A stretch of 64,000 bases of DNA from Bacteroidales bacterium (lineage in GTDB: Bacteria > Bacteroidota > Bacteroidia > Bacteroidales > UBA932): positions 42,684-106,683 of the forward strand of contig WOYW01000007.1 in assembly GCA_011620605.1 (NCBI GenBank), written 5' to 3'. Position 1 is the stretch's first letter; every line of letters begins with the position of its first letter. Under the pieces are notes generated by a model. The model made no database searches and was not told the origin of the DNA. It saw only the letters and a list, made by a program, of their open reading frames with translations. Positions 16,298 to 26,571 of the stretch are shown piece by piece. The position numbers and the translations under genes were made by a program.

Positions 16298-17692
16298 TCA
16301 CAGGAATGAAATGATTTCCTGAGCCAGCACTTCTGCCTGCAGTTTATCGGGTGCTTCCGAATAAATTCGCATTATTGGTTCTGTGTTGGATTTGCGCAAA
16401 CAAACCCATTTTTTTTCATCTTCAAAGTCCAGACGCAACCCGTCGGTATCATTTACGAGGGCTTTGGGGTAAGCATCCCGGATTCTTTTGAACAGGGATC
16501 CCAAAGGAATGTCTTCTTTCAACTCCACCCGGTTTTTACTCATGTGGTACCGGGGGTAAGTATCTCTCAATTCAGATGGCAGCTGATCTTTTGCTGCCAG
16601 ATGCGACAGGAAAAGTGCGATCCCTATAAGTGCATCCCTTCCGTAATGTAGAGACGGAAGGATCACCCCACCGTTGCCTTCTCCGCCAATTATGCTTTTT
16701 GTCCGCTTCATCTCCTCTACCACATTTACTTCTCCTACGGCAGCTGCCGTGTAAGTGCCTTTATACCATTGGGTAATGTCTTTTAAGGCACGTGTGGAAG
16801 ACAGATTGGATACGGTATGGATATTATCGCCGGGATGATCGGCGGTATATTTTTGCAATACGTAATCGGCACAAGCCACCAAAGTGTATTCTTCTCCAAA
16901 CATACTGCCGTCCTCGCATACAAGGGCCAGGCGGTCTACATCGGGATCAACAGATATCCCCAGGGAAGCTTTTTGTGAAACGACCTCAGCCGAAAGATCT
17001 TTCAGATGTGCAGGCAACGGTTCCGGATTATGGGCAAAATTTCCGTGCGGTTCACAATGAACCTTGTGACAAGTTACCCCCATGGCTTCCAACAGATCAG
17101 GCATGACAAATCCGCCAACCGAATTGATCCCGTCTACCACTACGCTGAACCCGGCCCGGTAAATGGCCTCTACATCTACAAGAGGATGTTTCAGAACGGC
17201 TTCTATATGCCTGGAAGTAAAATCTTCCTGTTTATAACGTCCCAGAGAATCCACCCCGGCAAAATCAAACCGATTCCCGGCCACGATCTCTAATAGCCGT
17301 TTACCTTGTGCCGCATTCAGGAATTCACCTTCAGGCCCCAGCAGTTTCAGGGCATTCCACTGGCGCGGATTGTGACTTGCAGTCAGAATGATCCCACCGG
17401 AAGCACCGGAGAAAACAACAGCCATTTCTGTAGTAGGGGTGCTGGCCATCCCTATGTCTGTCACATCCATTCCGCAGGCACGCAGTGTTCCGCAAACCAA
17501 TTGACGGACCATGTCTCCGGAAATGCGGGCATCCCGTCCTACAACAATGGTATTACTTTTGCCCGGAAAAGATTCCCGGATCAGTTGGGCATAGCCTGCT
17601 GTAAAGAGGACAATGTCCAAAGGAGAAAGCGATACTCCGGGCAAACCGCCTATAGTACCCCTTATTCCGGAAATCGATTTTATCAGACTCAT
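16298..17692 (-). CDS. glmM: Phosphoglucosamine mutase (alpha-D-phosphohexomutase)
   Basis: Interconverts glucosamine-6-phosphate and glucosamine-1-phosphate for UDP-GlcNAc and cell-wall synthesis. All four family motifs are present in 464 residues: TASHNP with the phosphoserine Ser106, metal loop DPDVDRLAL, sugar loop GGEGNGG, and phosphate-binding RKSNTEPIMRIYSEA near the C-terminus. Other hexomutases cannot be fully excluded, but this is the usual Bacteroidales annotation. It starts three bases after the V-ATPase K gene, so it probably shares the long minus-strand transcript. Confidence 0.88.
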   Translation of the reverse strand: MSLIKSISGIRGTIGGLPGVSLSPLDIVLFTAGYAQLIRESFPGKSNTIVVGRDARISGDMVRQLVCGTLRACGMDVTDIGMASTPTTEMAVVFSGASGGIILTASHNPRQWNALKLLGPEGEFLNAAQGKRLLEIVAGNRFDFAGVDSLGRYKQEDFTSRHIEAVLKHPLVDVEAIYRAGFSVVVDGINSVGGFVMPDLLEAMGVTCHKVHCEPHGNFAHNPEPLPAHLKDLSAEVVSQKASLGISVDPDVDRLALVCEDGSMFGEEYTLVACADYVLQKYTADHPGDNIHTVSNLSSTRALKDITQWYKGTYTAAAVGEVNVVEEMKRTKSIIGGEGNGGVILPSLHYGRDALIGIALFLSHLAAKDQLPSELRDTYPRYHMSKNRVELKEDIPLGSLFKRIRDAYPKALVNDTDGLRLDFEDEKKWVCLRKSNTEPIMRIYSEAPDKLQAEVLAQEIISFL

Positions 17693-17695
17693 GGC

Positions 17696-18172
<477 letters not shown>

Positions 18173-18187
18173 TTATTAATAAATAAT

Positions 18188-19999
18188 CTATTGTTCTTTT
18201 TTATTGGATACGGAAGTAAGGGGTTTGAATTCCCGACCTCCTCCCGTAAACCCTGCATTCTTGAAAAATTCAACAAAAGTCAGACGCATGGGGTGAACAA
18301 ATGCTCCCAGTGCGTTGAGTCCCAATACCAGGGTGTGTCCAAACAGGAGCATGATGATCGTGAGCAGCCATCCTACGTATGGGATGCCGGACAGACTCAT
18401 GGCTATGGAATTGATCACCATTCCCAGGATAGCGCCTGCCGTGCCCAGGCCAAAAAGACGAATATAGGAAAGCATGTCGCCAAAGACTCCGGTTATATCG
18501 TACATGGCCCAAAGGCCTTTTCCCAGTCTTTTGTAAATGGGCCCTTCGGGTTTAGAGAAAAACAGGATCAGTGCAACACTCAAAATTACCATGGTCAGCG
18601 ATACGCTTTTTGGCAATGCCAGGGAAGGCACTTCCATCGAGGCATAGGCAATGGTACACCATACTATCAAAATAGCCCAGCCAAAAGGAGCCATGCCGTG
18701 TTGCCATCCTTTACGAATGAAGGAATCGATCCCTTTAAGAATACGTGCGAAAACTATCTGGAACAATCCAAAAAGAATTGCAAACCAGAACATCTTCATA
18801 TCCGAGAAGTTAAAAAGGAATGTATTGCTTCCCTTCAAAGAGGGTATTACATCGGCTATTTTCACCCCGAAAAACACTCCGGGAAAGGCCGCCATTATAA
18901 ACGACCCAAGTCCCAGGAAGAATACCAAGTTCATGTATCCTCTCATTTTTGGGAGGAAACGTTTTCCTAAAAGTGCCGCTATCATGAACACCAGTCCGTA
19001 TCCCATGTCTCCCAGGCAGAACCCGAAGAAAAGCATGTAAAAAGGAGCAAAGTAGGGGGTCAGATCCAGTTCATCATACCGGGGGAGCATATACATATTA
19101 CCTATGGGCTCGAACAACCGGGTATACCAATTGTTTTTCAGCTTAATGGGAGGATTGTCTTCACTTTCTGCCGGAGCACTTATGTAGTATAAGCTTTCTT
19201 TGTTCAGGAAAGCTTCCAGTTCTTTTGTCTTTACAAAAGGCACAAAACCCGTCAGCAGGTCCACATGGTCTTCCACTTCTTTGCGGGCCGATGCGTTTGC
19301 CAGGTAAAGATCAAGTTGCGATGAAATTTCCAGGGCGTATGTTTCTAAAATTCCGGTGTAATCGGATAACGCTTCCAGCCGGGATATACATGATTCCAGG
19401 GCGGCCTCTTTTTCCTGAAGTTTTTCCTGCAATTTGTCGTAAGATTCTGCAGGAAATGTAACTTCATTACCCGGGAAATCATAAGTTTCTCCCTCTACCT
19501 CCAGTACAATGAAATAGGCCTGACCGTCTAAACGATTGACAACATAGAGCGGGTATTTCTGCTCCAGCCCGGGATTCAGTCTTTTAGCGGGTTGTACATA
19601 AGCATGAATGGTAAAGCCCATATCACGGAGCTTGTCCATATCTTCCTGAGTGAATGTTCCCCAGGGTTCTGCCTGTTTGATTTGTTCGGATAAAACATTG
19701 ATATCGTTGCGCAAAGCCTCCCTTTTCAAAAACAATTGAGTTGTTTCCTCAAGCATGGAAGATGCGTCCCCTTCAAACGGGACGGCTTCCTTTTGTGTCT
19801 TTTCTTTGGCAACCTGTTTCAGGCGGGCAACAGATTGGTTTATCTGGACAAGCTTATTGGTCATTTCTTTGGAATGCTCATCCACGGGTTTCTCCCGGCG
19901 GTTTATATCTACCATACCCAGATCCTGTAACTTCTTCAGGAAGTCCTGAGTCTGTTCACTGAGCAACACAAAGGAATATTTTGTCATTCGGGTTATCAT
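18188..19999 (-). CDS. ntpI: V-type ATPase subunit I (a-subunit)
   Basis: Membrane stator of 603 residues. The first about 310 residues are hydrophilic with coiled-coil stretches (for instance around 45-110 and 185-210) and link to the peripheral stalk; the C-terminal half has about seven to eight helices containing GYGLVFM, IRLFGLGTAGAILG and FGHTLVLGLNALGAFVH, typical of the ion half-channel. Its ATG overlaps the subunit D stop (ATGA). Confidence 0.94.
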   Translation of the reverse strand: MITRMTKYSFVLLSEQTQDFLKKLQDLGMVDINRREKPVDEHSKEMTNKLVQINQSVARLKQVAKEKTQKEAVPFEGDASSMLEETTQLFLKREALRNDINVLSEQIKQAEPWGTFTQEDMDKLRDMGFTIHAYVQPAKRLNPGLEQKYPLYVVNRLDGQAYFIVLEVEGETYDFPGNEVTFPAESYDKLQEKLQEKEAALESCISRLEALSDYTGILETYALEISSQLDLYLANASARKEVEDHVDLLTGFVPFVKTKELEAFLNKESLYYISAPAESEDNPPIKLKNNWYTRLFEPIGNMYMLPRYDELDLTPYFAPFYMLFFGFCLGDMGYGLVFMIAALLGKRFLPKMRGYMNLVFFLGLGSFIMAAFPGVFFGVKIADVIPSLKGSNTFLFNFSDMKMFWFAILFGLFQIVFARILKGIDSFIRKGWQHGMAPFGWAILIVWCTIAYASMEVPSLALPKSVSLTMVILSVALILFFSKPEGPIYKRLGKGLWAMYDITGVFGDMLSYIRLFGLGTAGAILGMVINSIAMSLSGIPYVGWLLTIIMLLFGHTLVLGLNALGAFVHPMRLTFVEFFKNAGFTGGGREFKPLTSVSNKKEQ

Positions 20000-20598
20000 A
20001 GTACCTCCTCCTGTTCCTGATGACGTGTTTTTACGATCTTCTGACTGGCTTTGGACAGTGTTTCCTCATCTTCCATAAACCGTTTGATCTTACGAATAGC
20101 TTCCTGGTACCCCGGTATCTGCACTTTTTCGTACAGGTTCACCTTCTGGGTGGTTTTCTTACGGGCAAAATCCAGTAAATTCTTCTTCTCCAGGAATATT
20201 TCGCTTTCAATGCCTATCTGGGCCAGATCTTTCAGGATCTGCACACCCTGGGCATACCATTGAGGTTGTGAAAACAGGGAAAAAGGCTGTACCTCAAAAA
20301 TAACCTCCTTTAAGGCGGGAGTTTTGATGCCGGCTATCTTGACAATTTCCAGTTCCACGTCTTTTACGGATATCAGTCCCGGTGTGAATTCATTCCACAG
20401 GGCTGCCATATTCCTGTATGAAGATAAGGTGTTGTCCAGTTTTTCCATCAACTCGTCCGATCGTTGTTTGGCACGTTTTACCTCCGCACGCAAAGCACTT
20501 TCCTTGTTCTTCAGCGTAGGGAGCGCTTTCTGCCTTACCTTGAGCTGTTTTCCAAGGGCAGTCAGCGACGTTTTATTAAACTGGTATTTAATGGCCAT
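19996..20598 (-). CDS. ntpD: V-type ATPase subunit D (central rotor shaft)
   Basis: A 200-residue protein of long helices with N- and C-terminal coiled coils (KYQFNKTSLTALGKQLKVR at the start, IQIPGYQEAIRKIKRFMEDEE near the end), the layout of the central stalk. It couples A3B3 catalysis to ring rotation. In the ATPase operon between B and I; gap to B is 11 bases. Confidence 0.93.
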   Translation of the reverse strand: MAIKYQFNKTSLTALGKQLKVRQKALPTLKNKESALRAEVKRAKQRSDELMEKLDNTLSSYRNMAALWNEFTPGLISVKDVELEIVKIAGIKTPALKEVIFEVQPFSLFSQPQWYAQGVQILKDLAQIGIESEIFLEKKNLLDFARKKTTQKVNLYEKVQIPGYQEAIRKIKRFMEDEETLSKASQKIVKTRHQEQEEVL

Positions 20599-20609
20599 GC
20601 TAATTCTCT

Positions 20610-21935
20610 TTATTCTTCTCCTTTGGGCCAGTATTGATCAATAAGGTCTTCACGAATACTGACCTCTTCTTTGCTGAAATATTTGGCAAATAGTTTCCAG
20701 GTCCGTTCCAGCATTTCCGTAATGTTAATGTTCACGTCAATGGACAACAGTTTCAGGGAATACTCTTTGGCGAAATCCAGCGCGCGCAGATCATAATCAC
20801 TCAGATCAAAACCGTTTTCCATTTTGGTCTTGGCGTCTGCAGCATCTGCATAAAGCCTGATAGCCGTATTCATTACCTGGTTATGGTCTTCACGTGTCTG
20901 TTTCCCAATGACCAGCTGTTTTAAACGAGAAAGTGAACGGAACGGGTCAACGATGACTTTTCCGGTATCGGAGTCGTGACGCAGGAAGAGCTGACCTTCC
21001 GTAATGTACCCAGTATTGTCGGGAATGGCATGTGTAATGTCTCCCCCGTTCAGCGTAGTTACGGCAATAATGGTAATGGATCCTCCGCTGGGCAGCAATA
21101 CCGCTTTTTCATAGATCTTGGCCAGGTCCGAATAAAGGGAACCGGGCATGGAATCCTTGGAAGGGATCTGATCCATACGGTTGCTGACAATACTCAGTGC
21201 ATCTGCATAAAGTGTCATATCCGTAAGTAAAACGAGTACTTTCTCATTTTTGTCCACGGCAAAATATTCGGCAGCCGTCAGCGCCATGTCAGGAATAAGC
21301 AAGCGTTCCACGGGAGGATCGTCCGTGGTATTGACAAAACTGATGATCTTGGAAAGTTTTCCGGCATTCTCGAAGGATTGGCGGAAATACAGGTAATCGT
21401 CGTTGGTCAGGCCCATGCCTCCCAGGATGATCTTGTCCACATCGGCTCTCAGTGCCACGGTGGCCATTACCTGGTTATACGGTTGGTCGGGGTCGGCAAA
21501 AAAAGGAATTTTTTGTCCCGAGACAAGGGTATTGTTCAAATCGATACCGGCGATCCCGGTAGGGATGAGTTGCGAAGGTTGTTTTCTTTTAAAAGGATTC
21601 ACCGAGGGGCCTCCGATCTCGCGGTGTTCTCCTTCCACCTGAGGACCTCCGTCAATGGGATTGCCATAGGCGTTGAAAAAACGGCCGGCAAGTTGGTCGC
21701 TCACATTGAGCGAGGGGGCTTCTCCCCAGAAAACAACTTCCGAGTTGGTAGCGATCCCTTCCGTGCCTCCGAATATCTGTAAGGTGACGCGGTCTCCGTT
21801 GATCTTTACCACCTGGGCCAGACGTCCGTCTACCGTTGCCAGTTCATCGTTGGTTATACGTTGAGCGTTCAGCATTACGGTAGCCTTTGTTATCCCTTCT
21901 AAACGTGTGTATATGCGTTGAAAAGCTTGTGCCAT
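20610..21935 (-). CDS. ntpB: V-type ATPase subunit B
   Basis: Non-catalytic nucleotide-site subunit of the A3B3 hexamer, 441 residues. It contains the ATP-synthase alpha/beta nucleotide-binding fold without a canonical P-loop (LIPTGIAGIDLNNTLVSGQKIPFF), then VNTTDDPPVERLLIPDMALTAAEY and SMPGSLYSDLAKIYEKA, all characteristic of V-type B. Gap to A is 10 bases. Confidence 0.95.
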   Translation of the reverse strand: MAQAFQRIYTRLEGITKATVMLNAQRITNDELATVDGRLAQVVKINGDRVTLQIFGGTEGIATNSEVVFWGEAPSLNVSDQLAGRFFNAYGNPIDGGPQVEGEHREIGGPSVNPFKRKQPSQLIPTGIAGIDLNNTLVSGQKIPFFADPDQPYNQVMATVALRADVDKIILGGMGLTNDDYLYFRQSFENAGKLSKIISFVNTTDDPPVERLLIPDMALTAAEYFAVDKNEKVLVLLTDMTLYADALSIVSNRMDQIPSKDSMPGSLYSDLAKIYEKAVLLPSGGSITIIAVTTLNGGDITHAIPDNTGYITEGQLFLRHDSDTGKVIVDPFRSLSRLKQLVIGKQTREDHNQVMNTAIRLYADAADAKTKMENGFDLSDYDLRALDFAKEYSLKLLSIDVNINITEMLERTWKLFAKYFSKEEVSIREDLIDQYWPKGEE

Positions 21936-21945
21936 ATCTTTTTTG

Positions 21946-23709
21946 TTAAGCCTGAATTTTTTCTGTCAGGAGTTCTTCAATTTCTTTTTCGTAGCGTTTG
22001 AAATCTTCGGATTCGTATTCCGAGTAATTCATCTGGCGGAATATGTTGATCATTTTCTTGAAATATGCCGAACAGGATTCAAAATCGTCAAATTCAAATT
22101 TCTGGCGGCATACGTTGATAATTTTGGTATACATGTATTTCTGCCTTTCCATGGGAGTTGAAGCGTCCACATCGTCAAAGGCATCCTGCTGCAGAATGAT
22201 GAAATCTATTAGTTCCGATTTCCAGTAGTTGATGTGATATTCCAGGGGAACGCCGTCGTCTCCCAGGATGTTGATCTGTTCGTATGCTTCTTTACCACGC
22301 CTTACAAAATTCTTTCCTTCCCAGACCATATCAATCCAGTCTTCTCCGATCTTCTCTGAATAATATTTTATTATTTCGGGATATTCCAGGTATTTGGAAT
22401 AACTTTCCATAGGATCCACTGCAGGGTAGCGTTTTCTATCGGCACGGTTCTGTGATAAAGCATAGAAGCAACGTGTGGCTTTTTGCGTCGATTCAGTTAC
22501 GGGTTCCTTGAGGTTACCCCCTGCAGGGGATACAGTTCCAATGAAAGTGACAGATCCGGTTTCCCCGTTGTTCAGTGTTACTATACCAGCACGTGCATAA
22601 AAATTTGCAATAGTGGCCGAGAGGTCCATGGGGAAACCATCCTGTCCGGGAAGCTCTTCCATACGGTTACTCATCTCACGCAATGCCTGTGCCCAACGGG
22701 AAGTGGAATCGGCCAGCAAAAGGGTTTTATGTCCCATGGCACGGTAATATTCACAAATGGTCATGGCTGTATAGACGGAAGCTTCACGGGCTGCAACGGG
22801 CATGTTTGACGTGTTGCAAATGATGGTGGTTCTGTCCATCAGGTGCCTTCCGGTGCGGGGGTCAATGAGCTTGGGAAACTCGGCAAATATTTCCACTACT
22901 TCATTGGCGCGCTCCCCGCATGCGGCCATCACGATGATGTCGGCCTCGGCCTGTTTAGCCAAAGCGTGCTGAAGCACGGTCTTTCCGCATCCGAACGGTC
23001 CCGGGATGAACCCGGTCCCTCCCTCGGCCATGGGGTTAAAAGTGTCTATGGTCCGCACCCCGGTTTCCAGAACCTTGTAAGGTCTGGGTTTTTCCATGTA
23101 TGCGGTGATGGCTCGTTTTACAGGCCATTTTTGCACCATGGTGACATCATGTGTTTTCCCGTCGGCGTCTTTGAGAATGGCGATTTTTTTGTCTACCGTG
23201 TAAGAGCCTTCTTTGGTGACTTCCTGGACGGTATAGGTGTCTGTCATGATAAAAGGCACCATGATCTTGTGAACCATCCAGCCTTCCATAACTTCTCCCA
23301 GCCAGTCCCCGGCTGTTACCGTGTCCCCTTTCTTTGCCAGGGGCTTGAAATCCCATTTGGCTTCCCTGTCAATAGGTTCGGTATATTCGCCTCTTTTCAG
23401 AAATACACCTTCCATGGTGGCCAGATTGTTCTGCAAGCCGTCGTAATTACTGGATAATAGGCCCGGTCCCAATTGAACTTCCAGCATATGACCTTCAAAA
23501 GTCACATGATCACCAACACGCAGTCCGCGAGTGCTTTCGTAAACCTGGGCCGAAGCAATTTTCCCCGTTACCTTAATGACTTCCGACATCAAACGGGTGT
23601 CTCCCAGATGGATGAAGCATATTTCATTTTGGGCAACCGGTCCGTCTACTTCTATGGTAACCAGATTGGCAATAATGCCTTGTACTTTTCCAGTGGTTTT
23701 TGTTTGCAT
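21946..23709 (-). CDS. ntpA: V-type ATPase catalytic subunit A
   Basis: Catalytic subunit of 587 residues. Beta-barrel domain first, then the V-type non-homologous insert (about 115-185), Walker A GPFGCGKT at 237-244, and the adenine-pocket and arginine regions further on (LADSTSRWAQALREMSNRMEELPG). ATP hydrolysis here drives ion pumping by the K ring, or the reverse for synthesis. Starts two bases after the DUF2764 gene. Confidence 0.96.
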   Translation of the reverse strand: MQTKTTGKVQGIIANLVTIEVDGPVAQNEICFIHLGDTRLMSEVIKVTGKIASAQVYESTRGLRVGDHVTFEGHMLEVQLGPGLLSSNYDGLQNNLATMEGVFLKRGEYTEPIDREAKWDFKPLAKKGDTVTAGDWLGEVMEGWMVHKIMVPFIMTDTYTVQEVTKEGSYTVDKKIAILKDADGKTHDVTMVQKWPVKRAITAYMEKPRPYKVLETGVRTIDTFNPMAEGGTGFIPGPFGCGKTVLQHALAKQAEADIIVMAACGERANEVVEIFAEFPKLIDPRTGRHLMDRTTIICNTSNMPVAAREASVYTAMTICEYYRAMGHKTLLLADSTSRWAQALREMSNRMEELPGQDGFPMDLSATIANFYARAGIVTLNNGETGSVTFIGTVSPAGGNLKEPVTESTQKATRCFYALSQNRADRKRYPAVDPMESYSKYLEYPEIIKYYSEKIGEDWIDMVWEGKNFVRRGKEAYEQINILGDDGVPLEYHINYWKSELIDFIILQQDAFDDVDASTPMERQKYMYTKIINVCRQKFEFDDFESCSAYFKKMINIFRQMNYSEYESEDFKRYEKEIEELLTEKIQA

Positions 23710-23711
23710 AA

Positions 23712-24350
23712 TTATTCTTTATCAGCTTTGTATGTGCCTTTTACTTCTTCTACCAGTTCCCTGAACAATCTGGTACCGGTTTCTTTGTCCAGTTTTGCCC
23801 AACGTGCTACCAGGGAGGCTTTCAGTAAAAAAGCTAGTATAACATCTATATCAAAGTAGTGGAATGTAGTGAGTTCCGTGGCTTTTTCCCAGCGAAGTCT
23901 GTCAATTTTCTGTTCCCTTTCCACAGGATCTTTCAATTGCATGATCTTATGCAATGTGACTGAATGCTCTGTTAAGTATTCCAGTTCAAAATCTTCTGCT
24001 TTGGAAACCGACAGCTGTTCGGTGATCCGGTTAGACCCAACCAGGTTCGGTTTGATCTCGCGTCCATATTCCCTGGCCGTATAAGCGGCAATGATGTTGC
24101 GAATATCCTGATCAAAGGAAAAATAACGGCTTATGAAAGCATTGTTGCAATTCTTTGCTGCACGGTAAAAACGGGAATGCATGTATTGACTTTGCAATCC
24201 TTTTGTCAACCAATCCAGCCAACGGTTGTCTTTTTTGCTCAGCAATGCTCTCAGTGAATGGGTTAATCCTTCCAGATCAAAGTTCCCGGACTGAAAATCA
24301 AGAGCCAGCTGCGGCAATCCGGCAACAATGAATTCATAGTTATTCGCCAT
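23712..24350 (-). CDS. DUF2764 protein, probable V-ATPase C-like subunit
   Basis: A 212-residue helical protein with the DUF2764 pattern (NNYEFIVAGLPQL at the start; FISRYFSFDQDIRNIIAAYTARE in the middle). It occupies the position of subunit C (NtpC/AtpC), which anchors the rotor shaft to the K ring, between E and A in Bacteroidales operons. The role is inferred from position and fold class. It overlaps the end of subunit E by 11 bases. Confidence 0.82.
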   Translation of the reverse strand: MANNYEFIVAGLPQLALDFQSGNFDLEGLTHSLRALLSKKDNRWLDWLTKGLQSQYMHSRFYRAAKNCNNAFISRYFSFDQDIRNIIAAYTAREYGREIKPNLVGSNRITEQLSVSKAEDFELEYLTEHSVTLHKIMQLKDPVEREQKIDRLRWEKATELTTFHYFDIDVILAFLLKASLVARWAKLDKETGTRLFRELVEEVKGTYKADKE

Positions 24351-24954
24351 AGATCAATTCTTGTGTCCTGGAACTAACGTATTTATTGAAAAGTGCCCTG
24401 AAATCCTTGTCCGAGAAACGTATCTGGTAACCTCCGTCAGCAGGCCCAATGACAAATCCATTTTCCATATCCGGACTGAAGGTGACTTTCAGATTTTTTT
24501 CAAAAATTTTGGAAGTCTGGGATTTCAGGAATTCGGTAAAAGATTTTTGTTTGTCTTTGGGAAGTACTAGTTCCAGGTCCATGGATACGGCATCTTTCGG
24601 GTTAAAAGCATTTATAAGCGTTTTGATGATATCCTGTATGAATGCGTCATCTTCCAGGGCTTTTCTTGTGGGACTTTCCAGTGATTTCAGAACTATCAGG
24701 TTCTCAATTTGTTTCTTCAAGGAAGACAAGGTATGACGGGAAGCCATTTTGATTTCGTTTTCTACCTGTTCCTTGTGTTCGGCAGCTTCTTTTTCTGCCC
24801 GCTCTACCATCCATGTGGCTTCTTTTTTTGCCTTTTTAACGATTTCGTCTGCTTCCTCTTTGGCTTTGGCAATGATCTCTTCTGCTTGGTCTTTGCCTTT
24901 AGCCAATCCTTTCTGGTAAAGCTTTTCAGTAAGTTCTTGCAGTTTGTTTTCCAT
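24340..24954 (-). CDS. ntpE: V-type ATPase subunit E (peripheral stalk)
   Basis: The 204 residues comprise a long charged coiled coil (about 5-85, with EEIIAKAKEEADEIVKKAKK) and a globular C-terminal domain that caps A3B3. First gene of the ATPase set. It lies only 24 bases after the decarboxylase beta gene with no visible terminator in the gap. No gene for the usual stalk partner G/H is seen nearby. Confidence 0.9.
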   Translation of the reverse strand: MENKLQELTEKLYQKGLAKGKDQAEEIIAKAKEEADEIVKKAKKEATWMVERAEKEAAEHKEQVENEIKMASRHTLSSLKKQIENLIVLKSLESPTRKALEDDAFIQDIIKTLINAFNPKDAVSMDLELVLPKDKQKSFTEFLKSQTSKIFEKNLKVTFSPDMENGFVIGPADGGYQIRFSDKDFRALFNKYVSSRTQELIYGE

Positions 24955-24978
24955 ATTATTTCAGAATGGTCTATAAAG

Positions 24979-26121
24979 TTAAGATAAGAATCCAAGCAAA
25001 ATTCCTGCCGCAACGGCCGAGCCGATCACTCCGGCAACGTTTGGCCCCATGGCGTGCATCAGAAGGTGGTTGGAACGGTCGTAAGATAAACCTACGTTTT
25101 CAGAGACACGTGCCGAGTCGGGGACGGCAGATACTCCTGAATTCCCTATTAAGGGATTGATCTTGTTCCCCTGTTTCAGGAACAGGTTCATAAATTTCAC
25201 AAAGAGCACCCCGGCACTTGTAGCTACTATGAAAGACAAAGCTCCCAAACCGAAGATCAGTATGGAATTCAGCTGCAGAAATTTGTCGGCTTGGGTGGAA
25301 CAGCCTACAGTCAGTCCTATAAGAATGGTCACAATGTCAACCAGAGGTCCGCGTGCCGTTTCTGCCAGTCTCCTTGTCACACCGCTCTCTTTCAGTAGAT
25401 TGCCGAAAAACAACATCCCAAGAAGGGGCAAACCTGAAGGAACAATAAATGTTGTCAGTAAAAGTCCTACTATAGGAAATACGATTTTCTCCATCCTGGA
25501 AACGACCCTGGGCGGTTTCATCCTTATGAGTCTTTCTTTTTTTGTTGTCAAAAGGCGCATTATGGGCGGCTGAATCACCGGGACCAGAGCCATATAGGAA
25601 TATGCCGAGATGGCGATAGCTCCCATCAGGTCCGGGGCAAGTCGTGAAGAAAGGAAAATGGCGGTAGGTCCGTCGGCCCCACCGATGATACCTATGGCCC
25701 CGGCTGCACTTGGCTCAAATCCAAGGGATAGGGAAATGGCGTAGGCGGCAAAAATGCCAAATTGCGCGGCTGCTCCTATGAGCAATAGCTTGGGATTGGA
25801 AATCAGTGAAGAGAAATCGGTCATGGCCCCTATCCCCAGGAAGATCAGTGGGGGATACCATCCTTTTTGTACCCCGTTGTACAGAATGTTCAGAACGGAC
25901 CCTTCCTCATATATGCCTACATTAAGCCCGGCAAATAACGGGATGTTGCCTATTATCATTCCAAAACCAATTGGTATGAGCAACAGTGGTTCCCACTCCT
26001 TGACAATGGCCATGGTGATAAAAATAATACCTATACATATCATCAGGATATGCTGGTAGGTGGCATTGGCAAAACCGGTATATTCCCAGAACTGTTGGAG
26101 ATTATTTAATATTTGGTCCAT
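24979..26121 (-). CDS. mmdB: Na+-pumping decarboxylase beta subunit (OadB/MmdB)
   Basis: Membrane subunit of 380 residues that decarboxylates carboxybiotin and exports Na+. Family marks are GGADGPTAIFLSSRLAPDL, whose Asp150 corresponds to the essential Na+-site aspartate of OadB, and NPLIGNSGVSAVPDSARV near 320-340. About nine to ten helices. Neighbouring epimerase and CoA carboxyltransferase genes indicate methylmalonyl-CoA rather than oxaloacetate as substrate. One base separates it from the biotin-carrier gene. Confidence 0.94.
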   Translation of the reverse strand: MDQILNNLQQFWEYTGFANATYQHILMICIGIIFITMAIVKEWEPLLLIPIGFGMIIGNIPLFAGLNVGIYEEGSVLNILYNGVQKGWYPPLIFLGIGAMTDFSSLISNPKLLLIGAAAQFGIFAAYAISLSLGFEPSAAGAIGIIGGADGPTAIFLSSRLAPDLMGAIAISAYSYMALVPVIQPPIMRLLTTKKERLIRMKPPRVVSRMEKIVFPIVGLLLTTFIVPSGLPLLGMLFFGNLLKESGVTRRLAETARGPLVDIVTILIGLTVGCSTQADKFLQLNSILIFGLGALSFIVATSAGVLFVKFMNLFLKQGNKINPLIGNSGVSAVPDSARVSENVGLSYDRSNHLLMHAMGPNVAGVIGSAVAAGILLGFLS

Positions 26122-26122
26122 A

Positions 26123-26560
26123 TTAGTTCATTATTATCAGGGGAGCTCCTTCCAATACGGAATCTCCTTTGTTCACTTTAATTGAGGCCACCACTCCGTC
26201 TCTTTCGGCTTCAATGTTATTCTCCATCTTCATGGCTTCCAGTACTATCAGTTTTTGCCCGGCCTTTACAGTATCGCCTTTTTTAACATTTACTTCCAGT
26301 ATTACCCCGGGAAGTGGGGAGTATACCGTATAAGAATTGCCGGAAGCAGTTTTCGGTGTACTGTGTGAGGCTTTTGCAGTTGTGGGAGCAGCGGAGCGCG
26401 GAGCTCTGGGAGAAGGAGCCGGAGTCGATTTTTTCAGAGGTTTATCTATGGTAACCTGGAAAGGTGTACCGTTGACTTCCACCTCTGCCAGCGTATCTTC
26501 CAGTTCGTTGATGACAACGTTGTAACTGTTCCCGTTGATGATCAGATTGTATTCTTTCAT
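26123..26560 (-). CDS. mmdC: Biotin carrier subunit of the decarboxylase
   Basis: A 145-residue biotinyl protein. The C-terminal lipoyl/biotinyl domain (about 76-145) carries EAMKMENN with biotinylated Lys111; a Pro/Ala/Ser linker (about 42-72) provides a mobile arm; the first 40 residues form a small association domain. It shuttles CO2 from the carboxyltransferase to the membrane subunit. Encoded between the OadG-like and MmdB genes. Confidence 0.93.
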   Translation of the reverse strand: MKEYNLIINGNSYNVVINELEDTLAEVEVNGTPFQVTIDKPLKKSTPAPSPRAPRSAAPTTAKASHSTPKTASGNSYTVYSPLPGVILEVNVKKGDTVKAGQKLIVLEAMKMENNIEAERDGVVASIKVNKGDSVLEGAPLIIMN

Positions 26561-26571
26561 AGCGCAATTTG

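Noticed and set aside
22843..23457. 204-codon plus-strand frame opposite ATPase subunit A
   Set aside because: Antisense of a highly conserved gene; the translation has no family features.
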